From assembly GCA_016295245.1 (NCBI GenBank), contig JAEDLO010000008.1:1-33492 (forward strand): 33,492 nt of DNA. Direction: 5' to 3'. This DNA comes from Bacteroidales bacterium. GTDB lineage: Bacteria > Bacteroidota > Bacteroidia > Bacteroidales > UBA932. Shown here one piece after another: positions 17,735 through 25,748 of the stretch. Position numbers and translations under genes: made by a program. Each line of letters begins with the position of its first letter. Position 1 is the first letter of the stretch. Under the pieces are notes generated by a model. It saw only the letters and a program-made list of their open reading frames with translations, was not told the origin of the DNA and searched no databases.

Positions 17735-17773
17735 AGGATGACCTTGAAGTCCAATGGACTTTCCGGTCATCCT
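17735..17773 (-). terminator. Terminator of the rpsL-rpsG-fusA-rpsJ-tRNA transcript
   Basis: AGGATGACC (17735-17743) pairs with GGTCATCCT (17765-17773), with a nested AAGTCC/GGACTT stem (17747-17752 with 17756-17761). On the minus strand the stem is followed by TTTTT (17731-17735). It also faces the end of the rightward barrel gene and may act on both strands. Confidence 0.85.
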
Positions 17774-17777
17774 CTTG

Positions 17778-17851
17778 TGGTCCCTGCAGGGCATGATCCT
17801 GCGACTCCCTGATTATGAGTCAGGTGCTCTAACCAACTGAGCTAAGGGACC
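17778..17851 (-). tRNA. tRNA-Met (anticodon CAT; elongator Met or Ile2)
   Basis: A complete 74-nt cloverleaf on the minus strand. The acceptor stem is GGTCCCT/AGGGACC, the D arm has the TAGCTCAGTTGGTTAGAGC pattern, the anticodon stem-loop is CCTGA-CTCATAA-TCAGG with anticodon CAT, and the T stem is GCAGG/CCTGC. CCA is not encoded. The T loop reads ATCATGC instead of the usual TTCGANN form. The acceptor lacks an initiator-type 1-72 mismatch, so elongator Met or a lysidine-modified Ile tRNA is expected. It lies in the rpsJ transcript, ahead of the terminator. Confidence 0.93.
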
Positions 17852-17854
17852 CTA

Positions 17855-17876
17855 CAGGCGGTCTTAATACCGCCTG
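17855..17876 (-). other. Hairpin between rpsJ and the tRNA, probable processing element
   Basis: CAGGCGGT (17855-17862) and ACCGCCTG (17869-17876) form an 8-bp stem with a 6-nt loop. No T tract follows on the minus strand, so it is more likely an mRNA 3' stabiliser or processing signal than a terminator. Confidence 0.45.
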
Positions 17877-17879
17877 GTA

Positions 17880-18185
17880 TCAGACTTTGATCTCTACCTC
17901 AACACCTGAAGGCAGCTCAAGCTTCATCAGTGCGTCAACGGTCTTAGCGTTTGACTCATCGATGTCGAGAAGCCTGCGGTATGAATCGAGCTCAAACTGC
18001 TCGCGTGACTTCTTGTTTACGAAAGTCGAGCGGTTGATGGTGAAGATCTTCTTGTTGGTAGGGAGTGGAATAGGACCATTCACCTTCGCACCAGTAGCCT
18101 TCACAGTCTCAACGATCTTAGCAGCTGACTTGTCAACGAGCATATGATCGAAAGACTTGAGTTTAATTCTAATTTTCTGGCTCAT
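17880..18185 (-). CDS. rpsJ: 30S ribosomal protein S10
   Basis: The 101 residues match S10 throughout, for example [42 protein letters not shown] and [13 protein letters not shown]. It binds 16S rRNA in the 30S head and also serves in transcription-translation coupling through NusG. It follows fusA by 21 bp. In many bacteria rpsJ leads into rplC-rplD-rplW; here it is followed by a tRNA and a terminator. Confidence 0.98.
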   Translation of the reverse strand: MSQKIRIKLKSFDHMLVDKSAAKIVETVKATGAKVNGPIPLPTNKKIFTINRSTFVNKKSREQFELDSYRRLLDIDESNAKTVDALMKLELPSGVEVEIKV

Positions 18186-18206
18186 ATCTAGTTTTCTTTT
18201 AATTCG

Positions 18207-20321
18207 TTATTCGTCGTCAGATGCCTTGTATCCGCTCTTCTCGATGATGTCCTTAGCCATTGCTGCAGGCACCTCAGCGTAGTGGTCGAAGGTCATTGTG
18301 CTGGTCGCACGGCCTGAAGACAGGGTACGGAGTACAGTGACATAACCGAACTGCTCTGAGAGAGGAACGTATGCTTTCACGATGCGTGCGCCGTTGGATG
18401 TTGAATCCATCGCAACCACCTGACCGCGGCGACGGTTGAGGTCACCAACGATGTCTCCCATATAGTCCTCCGGAGTAACGACCTCAAGGCTCATAATAGG
18501 CTCGAGGATTACCGGGTGGCACTTAGGGCAGGCGTGACGGAATGCCATACGTGCTGCAAGCTCGAATGAAAGCTGATCGGAGTCAACAGGGTGGAATGAA
18601 CCGTCGAGGAGAGTAACCTTGAGTGATGGAACCTCGTAACCGGCAAGGCAACCGTTTGCCATAGCTGACTCGAAGCCCTTCTGAACGCAAGGAACGTACT
18701 CCTTAGGCACGTTACCGCCCTTAACCTGATTGTCGAACTGGAGACCTGTTACACCTTCATCTGCAGGACCGATCTCAACGATGATGTCTGCAAACTTACC
18801 GCGACCACCGGTCTGCTTCTTGAAGACCTCACGGTGCTGGTATGATGTTGTGACAGCTTCCTTGTAGTTAACCTGAGGAGCACCCTGGTTGATTTCCACA
18901 CCGAACTCACGGCGGAGACGGTCGACGATGATGTCGAGGTGGAGCTCACCCATACCGCTGATGACGGTCTGGCCTGTATCGGCGTCAGACTTCACGGTGA
19001 AGGTTGGATCCTCTTCTGCGAGTTTGGCGAGAGCCACACCGAGCTTGTCAAGGTCCTTCTGGGTCTTAGGCTCCACTGCGATACCGATAACCGGATCAGG
19101 GAATTCCATAGACTCGAGTGAGAAGTTGTAGCCCTCTGCACAGATGGTATCACCGGTGCGGAGATCCTTGAAACCTACTGCTGCACAGATGTCACCGGCC
19201 TCCACGAAATCGATAGGGTTCTGGTGGTTTGAGTGCATCTGGTACAGGCGTGCAACTCTTTCCTTCTTTCCTGAACGTGTGTTGACTACGTAAGAACCTG
19301 CGTCAAGGTGACCTGAGTAAGCTCTGATGTAGGCCAGACGTCCTACGAACGGGTCTGTGGCAATCTTGAAGACCAGACCGCAGAAAGGCTCGCTTGCTGA
19401 AGGCTGGAGCTGTACCTCGGTGTCCTTGTTGAGATCGGTAGCCTTGGTGGCGCCGATGTCGATAGGAGACGGGAGGTAACGCATCACAGCGTCGAGAAGG
19501 AACTGTACGCCCTTGTTCTTGAATGAAGAACCGCAGCAGGCAGGAACGATCTGCATAGCGATGGTACCCTTGCGCAGGGCTGCGATGATCTCTTCTTCAG
19601 AAATGGACTCAGGATCCTCGAAGTACTTGTCCATAAGACTTTCCTCGCACTCGGCGGCAGCCTCAAGGAGCTTGTCCCTGTAGAGAGCCACCTGATCCTT
19701 CATATCCTCAGGAATCTCACCGATCTCATAGTTTACGAGAGTCTCTTGTCCGTTGTAGAAGAGAGCCTTGTTTGCGATGAGGTCGACGATACCCTCGAAC
19801 TTTTCTTCAGAACCGATAGGAAGACAGATTGGAACTGCGTTGGCGCCAAGCTTGGTCTTGATCTCCTCGACACAGCCGAGGAAGTCAGCGCCTACACGGT
19901 CCATCTTGTTAACATAAGCAATCTTAGGAACGCCATACTTGTCTGCCTGGCGCCATACTGTCTCGGACTGAGGCTGAACGCGACCGACTGCACAGAAAGT
20001 AGCAACGGTTCCGTCAAGCACGCGGAGCGAACGCTCCACCTCAACAGTAAAGTCAACGTGACCCGGAGTATCGATCAGGTTGATCTGATAGGTGTCTCCG
20101 TTGTAGTGCCAGAACGCAGTAGTGGCAGCAGAAGTGATGGTGATACCACGCTCCTGCTCCTGAACCATCCAGTCCATAGTAGCGGCACCCTCGTGAACCT
20201 CACCGATCTTGTGTGTCTTTCCGGTGTAGAACAGGATGCGCTCGGAAGTGGTGGTCTTTCCGGCATCGATGTGGGCCATGATGCCGATGTTTCTTGTGTA
20301 CTTAAGATCTCTTTTAGCCAT
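18207..20321 (-). CDS. fusA: Elongation factor G
   Basis: This 704-residue GTPase drives tRNA-mRNA translocation on the ribosome. Visible are G1 AHIDAGKTT (15-23), the switch region [17 protein letters not shown]3 DTPGHVD, G4 NKMD, domain [22 protein letters not shown] and the domain V end. It sits in the conserved rpsL-rpsG-fusA order, 21 bp after rpsG. One oddity is the segment [11 protein letters not shown] just before G4, where EF-G normally has CAVGG. One of only three CATG tetranucleotides in the first 28 kb lies in its G1 region (20277-20280). Confidence 0.98.
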   Translation of the reverse strand: MAKRDLKYTRNIGIMAHIDAGKTTTSERILFYTGKTHKIGEVHEGAATMDWMVQEQERGITITSAATTAFWHYNGDTYQINLIDTPGHVDFTVEVERSLRVLDGTVATFCAVGRVQPQSETVWRQADKYGVPKIAYVNKMDRVGADFLGCVEEIKTKLGANAVPICLPIGSEEKFEGIVDLIANKALFYNGQETLVNYEIGEIPEDMKDQVALYRDKLLEAAAECEESLMDKYFEDPESISEEEIIAALRKGTIAMQIVPACCGSSFKNKGVQFLLDAVMRYLPSPIDIGATKATDLNKDTEVQLQPSASEPFCGLVFKIATDPFVGRLAYIRAYSGHLDAGSYVVNTRSGKKERVARLYQMHSNHQNPIDFVEAGDICAAVGFKDLRTGDTICAEGYNFSLESMEFPDPVIGIAVEPKTQKDLDKLGVALAKLAEEDPTFTVKSDADTGQTVISGMGELHLDIIVDRLRREFGVEINQGAPQVNYKEAVTTSYQHREVFKKQTGGRGKFADIIVEIGPADEGVTGLQFDNQVKGGNVPKEYVPCVQKGFESAMANGCLAGYEVPSLKVTLLDGSFHPVDSDQLSFELAARMAFRHACPKCHPVILEPIMSLEVVTPEDYMGDIVGDLNRRRGQVVAMDSTSNGARIVKAYVPLSEQFGYVTVLRTLSSGRATSTMTFDHYAEVPAAMAKDIIEKSGYKASDDE

Positions 20322-20342
20322 CTGACTAACTAACCTGATTGA

Positions 20343-20819
20343 TTAAAAACGGAAGTGTGCGAAGGCCTTGTTGGCCTCTGCCATCTTGTGCATATCCTCT
20401 TTACGCTTGTATGCACCACCCTCATTGTTGTAGGCGGCTACGATCTCAGCACAGAGTTTTTCTGCCATAGAGCGGCCGGAGCGCTTGCGGGCGAAGTTGA
20501 TAAGGTTCTTCATTGAGAGCGAAATCTTCCTCTCCGGACGTAACTCTGTAGGCACCTGGAAGTTTGCACCACCGATACGGCGTGACTTCACCTCGATCTG
20601 AGGTGTCACGTTCTCGAGAGCCTTCCTCCAGATATCTAAAGGAGCCTTGTCAGAATCTTTCACCTTCTCGCCTACCATATCAATGGCATCGTAAAAAATT
20701 GAATACGCGATACTCTTCTTTCCGTCCAACATAAGATTGTTCACGAAACGGGTAACCATTGTGTCGTGAAACTTAGGATCTGGAAGTAGAATCCTCTTCT
20801 TAGGCTTTGCTTTTCTCAT
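20343..20819 (-). CDS. rpsG: 30S ribosomal protein S7
   Basis: At 158 residues it has the usual S7 length for Bacteroidota. Characteristic segments are [56 protein letters not shown] and the [20 protein letters not shown] tail. It nucleates 30S head assembly on 16S rRNA. It lies 41 bp after rpsL and 21 bp before fusA in one transcript. Confidence 0.98.
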   Translation of the reverse strand: MRKAKPKKRILLPDPKFHDTMVTRFVNNLMLDGKKSIAYSIFYDAIDMVGEKVKDSDKAPLDIWRKALENVTPQIEVKSRRIGGANFQVPTELRPERKISLSMKNLINFARKRSGRSMAEKLCAEIVAAYNNEGGAYKRKEDMHKMAEANKAFAHFRF

Positions 20820-20860
20820 TGTTTGAAAGAAATTAAATGTTTAAACCATCCTTCAGGCAA

Positions 20861-21232
20861 TTACTTTGGCCTCTTGGCGCCGTAGAGTGAACGAGACTGA
20901 GTGCGTCCTTCTACGCCGGCAGTATCCAAAGCTCCTCTAAGGATGTGGTAACGTACACCTGGGAGGTCCTTCACACGACCGCCGCGAACGAGCACGATTG
21001 AGTGCTCCTGCAGGTTGTGACCCTCGCCAGGGATGTAGGCATTGACCTCTTTTGAGTTTGTAAGACGTACACGGGCAACCTTACGCATTGCTGAGTTAGG
21101 TTTCTTAGGGGTGGTTGTATAAACCCTAAGGCATACGCCACGCTTCTGAGGACAAGCATCCAACGCACGAGACTTTGACTTTACTTCAATAACCTCGCGT
21201 CCTTTGCGAACCAATTGTTGAATTGTTGGCAT
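20861..21232 (-). CDS. rpsL: 30S ribosomal protein S12
   Basis: The 123-residue protein carries [18 protein letters not shown] and [18 protein letters not shown] followed by [10 protein letters not shown], the decoding-centre loops of S12. The lysines altered in streptomycin-resistant mutants (TPKKPNS and GRVKDLPG) are both wild type, so the strain should be sensitive at this locus. It is the first gene of the str operon and has its own consensus promoter at 21284-21314. Confidence 0.98.
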   Translation of the reverse strand: MPTIQQLVRKGREVIEVKSKSRALDACPQKRGVCLRVYTTTPKKPNSAMRKVARVRLTNSKEVNAYIPGEGHNLQEHSIVLVRGGRVKDLPGVRYHILRGALDTAGVEGRTQSRSLYGAKRPK

Positions 21233-21261
21233 AAATGGTTGTTAATAAATGAATTATAAAA

Positions 21262-21282
21262 AGCCCCCATATTTTGGGGGCT
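21262..21282 (-). terminator. Terminator of the OmpA/TPR-like lipoprotein gene
   Basis: AGCCCCC (21262-21268) pairs with GGGGGCT (21276-21282) around a 7-nt loop, and on the minus strand TTTTTATAA follows. The hairpin overlaps the predicted start point of the rpsL transcript. Confidence 0.85.
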
Positions 21283-21283
21283 G

Positions 21284-21314
21284 CAAATGTAAGAATTATT
21301 TTCCAAATATCAAA
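21284..21314 (-). promoter_or_regulatory. Consensus promoter of the rpsL-rpsG-fusA-rpsJ operon
   Basis: On the minus strand a TTTG (21314-21311), a 19-bp spacer and TACATTTG (21291-21284) give the complete Bacteroidota promoter TTTG-N19-TAnnTTTG, with the same spacing as the tRNA-Gly promoter here. Transcription should start near 21277, inside the hairpin that ends the upstream gene. Confidence 0.75.
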
Positions 21315-21317
21315 ACT

Positions 21318-22955
21318 TTATCTGAAGTCTGCGAACTCCACATCCTTCTCAGAACGCTCTTTGAGGGACTCTTTGGCGGAAGCGGCTTCGAGGCAGGTCT
21401 TGACCGTCTGGGCGTCTCCCTTGCGGGCTGCGATGATGGCCCTCAGGTAGTTGCTCTTAGGGCACTTGCAGGTGATGGCTGCGGATGCCTTGTCAAGCTG
21501 GCCGTCAAGCAGCAGGGCGAGAGCCTTGTTCTTGCCCTCGGTAGGGGCGAGGATGCGTGCGGCCTCAGCGTAGTTGCCCTTCAGGAGGGCCACGGTGCCC
21601 AGGTTTGCGGCAGCCTCAGCGCTTGAAGACTGGCGGAAGAGAGCGGCGGCGGCATCGAGATTGCCCTTCTGGAGCTCGCATACGCCCTTGGCGTTGACCA
21701 CGTCGTCGTCAGACTTGCGTATTCCTGAGAGGTATGCCTGTGCCACCTCCGGCTGGCCTGCGTTGAGCGAGAGGACGGCAAGGTTGAACTTCGCCCTGTC
21801 GGAGCCGTACTTGCTGACGGCAGTCTTGTAGAGGGATTCCTTCCTCTCGGCGGTGTTGGCATTGGCGGCTACGCGCAGCAGGCCTTCCTCGTCGAGCAGG
21901 TCGATGGCCTTGTTGGCAAGCTCCTCGAGCTCGGCGTCGCTGAAGTTCTGGTAGTCAACTTCGGCGATCAGGCGGGCGCGGCGCAGCTCAGGGAAGACGT
22001 TCTTGTTGATTTCGGTGTAAACCTGGGACATATTGCGGATCTCGTTTTCACGCACCGCAGGGTCGCTGTACATTGAGAGCACGCGGAGGATGAGCTCCTT
22101 GTCCTCGATGCTGGAGTTGGAGACGGCTTCCTGGAAGCCTTCCCAGTCCTGGCCAACGCTCTGAACCTCGAGCTGGTCAGCCTGCATTCCGGTCACCTTG
22201 TTCCATACCTTGGAGGCTGAACTTGCGCGCTTGTCGGAAAGTTTGGCGTTGAGGGACTGGCCGCCTTCAGGAGAAGCGTAGGCGATAACCTTGGTGCCCT
22301 TGACGGTGTAACGAGGGTCTCCGGCAATCTCCTCGAGCGCTGCCTGGAGTTCCTTGATGGACTCGGAGCGGAGCTCGCTGCTCTTGACCTGAGCAGAGTT
22401 CTTGGCGTACATAATCTGGCCTTCAGCCTTCTCGTGGAGAACTTCCTGATAGTTGTCCTTCTTGAAGCTGTATTCGCCACTTGAGTGGGCTAGCATCTGG
22501 GTGGTGTTGACTCCGTCAGCAACCTTGATTGCCGGCACGACAATCTGCTTGGAACCATAATATACAACACTGCGGAGCTCGAGATACGACTTCTCGACCC
22601 CTGGTACGTATTCGAAGGCGAACTTTTCCTTGACGGTGCCGCCCTTTGAGGAAACGACTTTGTGGTTGTCCTTCACCTTGTCACCCTGGTAGGTAAACGG
22701 CTCAAGAGCCTTTTCACCTCCCTCATAGACGAGGACCGGAGTCACTTCCATCACGACCTTAGGATGGAAATAGCCGTCAGGGTAGCTGACGCTGATTTCG
22801 GCCGGAATCTTGTCGCCGACCAGAGCGAGAACCTCAGGCTCACAGTCAACCTTCACGTTTTCAGCCATTTTCATTTTTTCCGCACGGCTCGCCGAGCAGG
22901 AAGCGGCTATCACTACGACAGCCAGTAGAGAGATAAGATTGCTTATTCTTTTCAT
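21318..22955 (-). CDS. Lipoprotein with OmpA-like region and TPR-like C-terminal repeats
   Basis: A 545-residue lipoprotein (lipobox AASC, Cys20). After an N-terminal beta-rich part (about 35-165) comes a segment resembling an OmpA-type peptidoglycan-binding fold (VIAYASPEGGQSLNAKLSDK followed by RASSASKVW), then an alpha-helical C-terminal half with TPR-like helices (AKFNLAVLSLNAGQPEVAQA; AAANLGTVALLKGNYAEAAR). Such proteins tether the envelope or scaffold outer-membrane complexes. The specific role is unknown. It is monocistronic, with a -7 box at 22985-22992 and its own terminator, and is divergent from the sigma-54 activator. Confidence 0.82.
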   Translation of the reverse strand: MKRISNLISLLAVVVIAASCSASRAEKMKMAENVKVDCEPEVLALVGDKIPAEISVSYPDGYFHPKVVMEVTPVLVYEGGEKALEPFTYQGDKVKDNHKVVSSKGGTVKEKFAFEYVPGVEKSYLELRSVVYYGSKQIVVPAIKVADGVNTTQMLAHSSGEYSFKKDNYQEVLHEKAEGQIMYAKNSAQVKSSELRSESIKELQAALEEIAGDPRYTVKGTKVIAYASPEGGQSLNAKLSDKRASSASKVWNKVTGMQADQLEVQSVGQDWEGFQEAVSNSSIEDKELILRVLSMYSDPAVRENEIRNMSQVYTEINKNVFPELRRARLIAEVDYQNFSDAELEELANKAIDLLDEEGLLRVAANANTAERKESLYKTAVSKYGSDRAKFNLAVLSLNAGQPEVAQAYLSGIRKSDDDVVNAKGVCELQKGNLDAAAALFRQSSSAEAAANLGTVALLKGNYAEAARILAPTEGKNKALALLLDGQLDKASAAITCKCPKSNYLRAIIAARKGDAQTVKTCLEAASAKESLKERSEKDVEFADFR

Positions 22956-22984
22956 AATGGAGTTAATGAATTATCACAAGTTCA

Positions 22985-22992
22985 CAAATATA
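22985..22992 (-). promoter_or_regulatory. Putative -7 box of the OmpA/TPR-like lipoprotein gene
   Basis: TATATTTG on the minus strand matches TAnnTTTG; predicted transcript start is near 22978, 22 nt before the ATG. No -33 TTTG is at the usual distance. It lies only 12 bp from the divergent -7 box at 23005-23012. Confidence 0.5.
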
Positions 22993-23004
22993 ATAAAAAA
23001 TACG

Positions 23005-23012
23005 TACTTTTG
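23005..23012 (+). promoter_or_regulatory. Putative -7 box of the sigma-54 activator-lptE-TPR-secG operon
   Basis: TACTTTTG matches TAnnTTTG. With a -7 to +1 distance of seven bases the transcript would start exactly on the A of the ATG at 23019, implying a leaderless mRNA. The same box overlaps a TTG at 23010, which therefore cannot be the start codon. Confidence 0.55.
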
Positions 23013-23018
23013 CGGTGT

Positions 23019-24263
23019 ATGGACACACAGGAACTGCAACGAATAAAAAACAAATACGACATCATAGGCAATGACGCTGCGCTCAACCGTGCGATAGAGA
23101 CGGCTGTTGCCATTGCCCCCAACGACCTCACCGTGCTGATTACCGGCGAGAGCGGCGTGGGTAAGGAGATAATTCCGCAAATCATCCACCAGCACAGCCT
23201 CAGACGTACAGGCAAGTACCTTGCCATCAACTGCGGCGCCATCCCCGAGGGGACCATCAACGCTGAGTTGTTCGGCCACGAGAAGGGAGCCTTCACTGGT
23301 GCGGTCGGCGAGCGCAAGGGCTATTTTGAGGAGGCCGACGGAGGCACCCTCTTCCTTGACGAGATCGGCGAGCTGCCGAAGGAGACCCAGGCCCTGCTGC
23401 TGCGCGTGCTGCAGAACGGCGAATTTATGAAAGTGGGCTCGTCAAAGGTTGAGAAGACTGACGTCAGGGTCATCGCGGCCACCAACGTCAACCTCGCCCA
23501 CGCCGTCGCAACGGGCAAGTTCAGGGAGGACCTCTACTACCGCCTCACGGGCATCCAGATCAGGATGCCGGCGCTGCGCGACCGCAACAAGGACGACATC
23601 TACCTGCTGTTCAGGAAGTTCACTTCGGACTTCTCGTCGAGATACAAGCTCTGCAAGGTAAGCCTCACCCACGAAGCCATCGGTATGCTCACCTCCTACC
23701 GCTGGCCGGGCAACATCCGCCAGCTGAAGAACATCGCCGAGGCGATCACCGCCATCGAATCCCGCCCGATCACCCCTCAGTGCGAGCGCGTCGAGCTGGA
23801 TGCCGCGACTCTCCTGGGCTACATCCCGAGCGAGAAGGATTCCCTGCTGCCGGCAGTCAGCGCAGGCTCGGCGGAAGGTGGCAAGGGCAGTTTCTCCGAC
23901 AGCGACAAGCAGATGATAATCAAGGCGCTGCTTGACCTCAAGGGCGAGGTTGACAGGCTGCGCAGCATCGTGGAAGGCAGAGGCGGCGAGTTCACGGCCG
24001 CCGACGGCACCCACAGGCGGCTTGTCGGCACAGACAGCAGCATCCCCGAACCCGAAGAGCAGGCCTGCGAGCCGGAGAGGGAGGCCCTCAGGGTGGATGA
24101 CCAGACGCAAGGCGGCGACATCCTGCCTATGCGCAAGGCCAATGACGAAATGATTATGCACTGCCTGGCCAAGCACGGCGGAAAGGTGAAGCCCGCTGCC
24201 GCGGAGTTGGGCATCTCCGAAAGGACCATATACAGGAAACTCGCAGAAAAGAAGAACCGATGA
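23019..24263 (+). CDS. Sigma-54-dependent transcriptional activator (AAA+/Fis-type HTH)
   Basis: This 414-residue activator has no receiver or GAF domain; the AAA+ ATPase begins almost at the N terminus. Walker A is GESGVGKE (43-50), the sigma-54-contacting loop GAFTGA is at 90-95, Walker B is GGTLFLDEIGEL, and the arginine region is FREDLYYRL. A variable linker (about 275-375) leads to a Fis-type HTH (PAAAELGISERTIYRKLAEK). ATP hydrolysis remodels sigma-54 polymerase. Without a sensory domain, control must come from expression or partners. Its stop overlaps the lptE start (ATGA). I chose ATG 23019 because the longer frame starts inside a promoter box. Confidence 0.95.
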   Translation: MDTQELQRIKNKYDIIGNDAALNRAIETAVAIAPNDLTVLITGESGVGKEIIPQIIHQHSLRRTGKYLAINCGAIPEGTINAELFGHEKGAFTGAVGERKGYFEEADGGTLFLDEIGELPKETQALLLRVLQNGEFMKVGSSKVEKTDVRVIAATNVNLAHAVATGKFREDLYYRLTGIQIRMPALRDRNKDDIYLLFRKFTSDFSSRYKLCKVSLTHEAIGMLTSYRWPGNIRQLKNIAEAITAIESRPITPQCERVELDAATLLGYIPSEKDSLLPAVSAGSAEGGKGSFSDSDKQMIIKALLDLKGEVDRLRSIVEGRGGEFTAADGTHRRLVGTDSSIPEPEEQACEPEREALRVDDQTQGGDILPMRKANDEMIMHCLAKHGGKVKPAAAELGISERTIYRKLAEKKNR

Positions 24264-24760
24264 GAAAACTCCTGCTACTTGCTTTCCTCGCCCTGAGCGT
24301 ATGCTCGTGCGGCATTTACTCGTTCAGCGGAACCTCAATCCAGCCGGACGTGAACACCGTCGCCATCGAGTATTTCGAGTACAAGGCCCTGAAAGTCAAC
24401 CCTAGCCTGAGCAACGAGCTCACCGAAGCCATCAAGACCCGCTTCCGCAGGATGACGCGGCTCGAGCAGGTGGATGTGGACGGCGACCTGACCATCAGCG
24501 GCCAGGTGACCAACTACACCGTTTCCACGGCGGCCGTCACCGCCCAGGAAGTGGCTGCCCAGAACCGCCTGACCGTCACGGTCAAGGTCAGCTTCGCCAA
24601 CCGCAAGCACCCGGAGGACGACTTCACGGACAAGACCTTCTCCGCCTATGCCGACTATGACTCCACTAACAGCCTCGACGCGGTGGAATCCACTCTGACG
24701 ACTGAAATCGTGGAAAAACTGGTAGAAGGCATATTCAACGCCACTGTAGCACAATGGTAA
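24260..24760 (+). CDS. lptE: LptE-family lipoprotein, LPS transport
   Basis: A 166-residue lipoprotein (lipobox VCSC, Cys17) with the LptE-family start CGIYSFSGTSI and a compact alpha/beta fold (SNELTEAIKTRFRRMTRLEQ; SGQVTNYTVSTAAVTAQEVA). LptE plugs and assembles the LptD translocon that places lipopolysaccharide in the outer leaflet. The gene overlaps the sigma-54 activator by 4 bp and the next gene by 7 bp, so translation is coupled. The order activator-lptE-TPR protein-secG recurs in Bacteroidota as I know them. Confidence 0.88.
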   Translation: MRKLLLLAFLALSVCSCGIYSFSGTSIQPDVNTVAIEYFEYKALKVNPSLSNELTEAIKTRFRRMTRLEQVDVDGDLTISGQVTNYTVSTAAVTAQEVAAQNRLTVTVKVSFANRKHPEDDFTDKTFSAYADYDSTNSLDAVESTLTTEIVEKLVEGIFNATVAQW

Positions 24761-25332
24761 ACGACACTATAGACATACACAAACTCAACCTCGAGGAATT
24801 GAGCGGGGTTATTGCCCTGTACCCCTGGTACACGGCAGCAAGGATGGAACTGTGCCGCAGGCTCGCCGAGGCGGGCGCGCTCTCGGAAGCCCAGATTGGG
24901 CAGGCCGCAATGTATATGAATTCGCGCAGCGCCCTCTCCGCCCTGTGCCGCAAAAAGAAGGAGGGCGAAGTGGCCGACCGCGACATCAAGGAGATCATCA
25001 AGGCCTACCTGCCTCGGGAAGACAAGAGCCTCTCGCGCCCTGTGAGGGCAGCCGGAGGAGATTACTTCACCCAGGCCGAGTATGACCAGGTACGCCAGAC
25101 GGACGACAACATCTTCTCAACCTTCGCCTCGAAGGCCCGCCAGGAGGCCGGATATGTTCCGGAGCATAATGCAGAGAACGATTTCTGCACCGAAACTCTC
25201 GCAAAAATCTACCTCGAACAAAACTGTAAAGAGCAGGCTATCAACATTTATTCGAAACTAATTTTGCGATATCCGGAAAAAAGTATTTACTTTGCAGCCC
25301 TTATTGACGAAATAAATAAAAAAGAACAATAA
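24754..25332 (+). CDS. Conserved protein of unknown function with C-terminal TPR-like motif
   Basis: The 192-residue protein has no signal peptide or membrane segment. The N-terminal half is helical (LEELSGVIALYPWYTAARME). The C-terminal segment CTETLAKIYLEQNCKEQAIN, followed by IYSKLILRYPEKS, forms one TPR-like helical pair. It overlaps lptE by 7 bp and shares one base with the secG start, so it is translated with two envelope-biogenesis genes. A role in assembling those systems is possible but unproven. Confidence 0.85.
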   Translation: MVNDTIDIHKLNLEELSGVIALYPWYTAARMELCRRLAEAGALSEAQIGQAAMYMNSRSALSALCRKKKEGEVADRDIKEIIKAYLPREDKSLSRPVRAAGGDYFTQAEYDQVRQTDDNIFSTFASKARQEAGYVPEHNAENDFCTETLAKIYLEQNCKEQAINIYSKLILRYPEKSIYFAALIDEINKKEQ

Positions 25333-25664
25333 TGAATACAGTATTCGTAATCCTTACAGTGCTGATCGTGATTGCTGCGATCCTCCTCATCATCGCAGTC
25401 CTGCTCCAGAACGGCAAGGCAGATGGTATGGTCAGCAACTTTGTGGCAGGCAACCAGACTTTCGGTGTGCGCCAGACCGCCGACCTCCTCGAGAAGGTAA
25501 CTTGGGGACTCGTGGCTTTTATCCTCGTGGTTTCGGTAATCACTTCTTTCACCACCGGTACCAACGGTGCTGACATCGACATCACCGACAAGATCGAGAA
25601 CACAACCACTAGCGATACTCCTGCCTTCCCGGCTTCTCCTATCCAGGAAAATCCTAACAACTAG
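25332..25664 (+). CDS. secG: Preprotein translocase subunit SecG
   Basis: At 110 residues it has the SecG plan: a first membrane helix (about 4-25), the conserved loop LLQNGKADGMVSNFVAG (NQTFGVRQTADLLEK follows), a second helix (about 57-72) and a Thr/Asp-rich tail. SecG assists SecYEG-mediated protein export. Its ATG overlaps the preceding stop by one base, making it the last gene of the chain. The hairpin at 25716-25741 follows. Confidence 0.95.
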   Translation: MNTVFVILTVLIVIAAILLIIAVLLQNGKADGMVSNFVAGNQTFGVRQTADLLEKVTWGLVAFILVVSVITSFTTGTNGADIDITDKIENTTTSDTPAFPASPIQENPNN

Positions 25665-25715
25665 GAAGCACGAAGCGCTGACATTTTGTCAGTGGAATAT
25701 AATTTGAGACTTTTA

Positions 25716-25748
25716 CCGTCGACCCTCTAATGGGCCGACGGTTTTTTT
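25716..25748 (+). terminator. Terminator-like hairpin directly before the clpB ATG
   Basis: CCGTCG (25716-25721) pairs with CGACGG (25736-25741), with an inner CCC/GGG extension across one mismatch, followed by seven T (25742-25748). The next base is the A of the clpB start codon. It fits a terminator for secG, but it also occupies the clpB translation start region and could be an attenuator or thermosensor. Confidence 0.75.
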
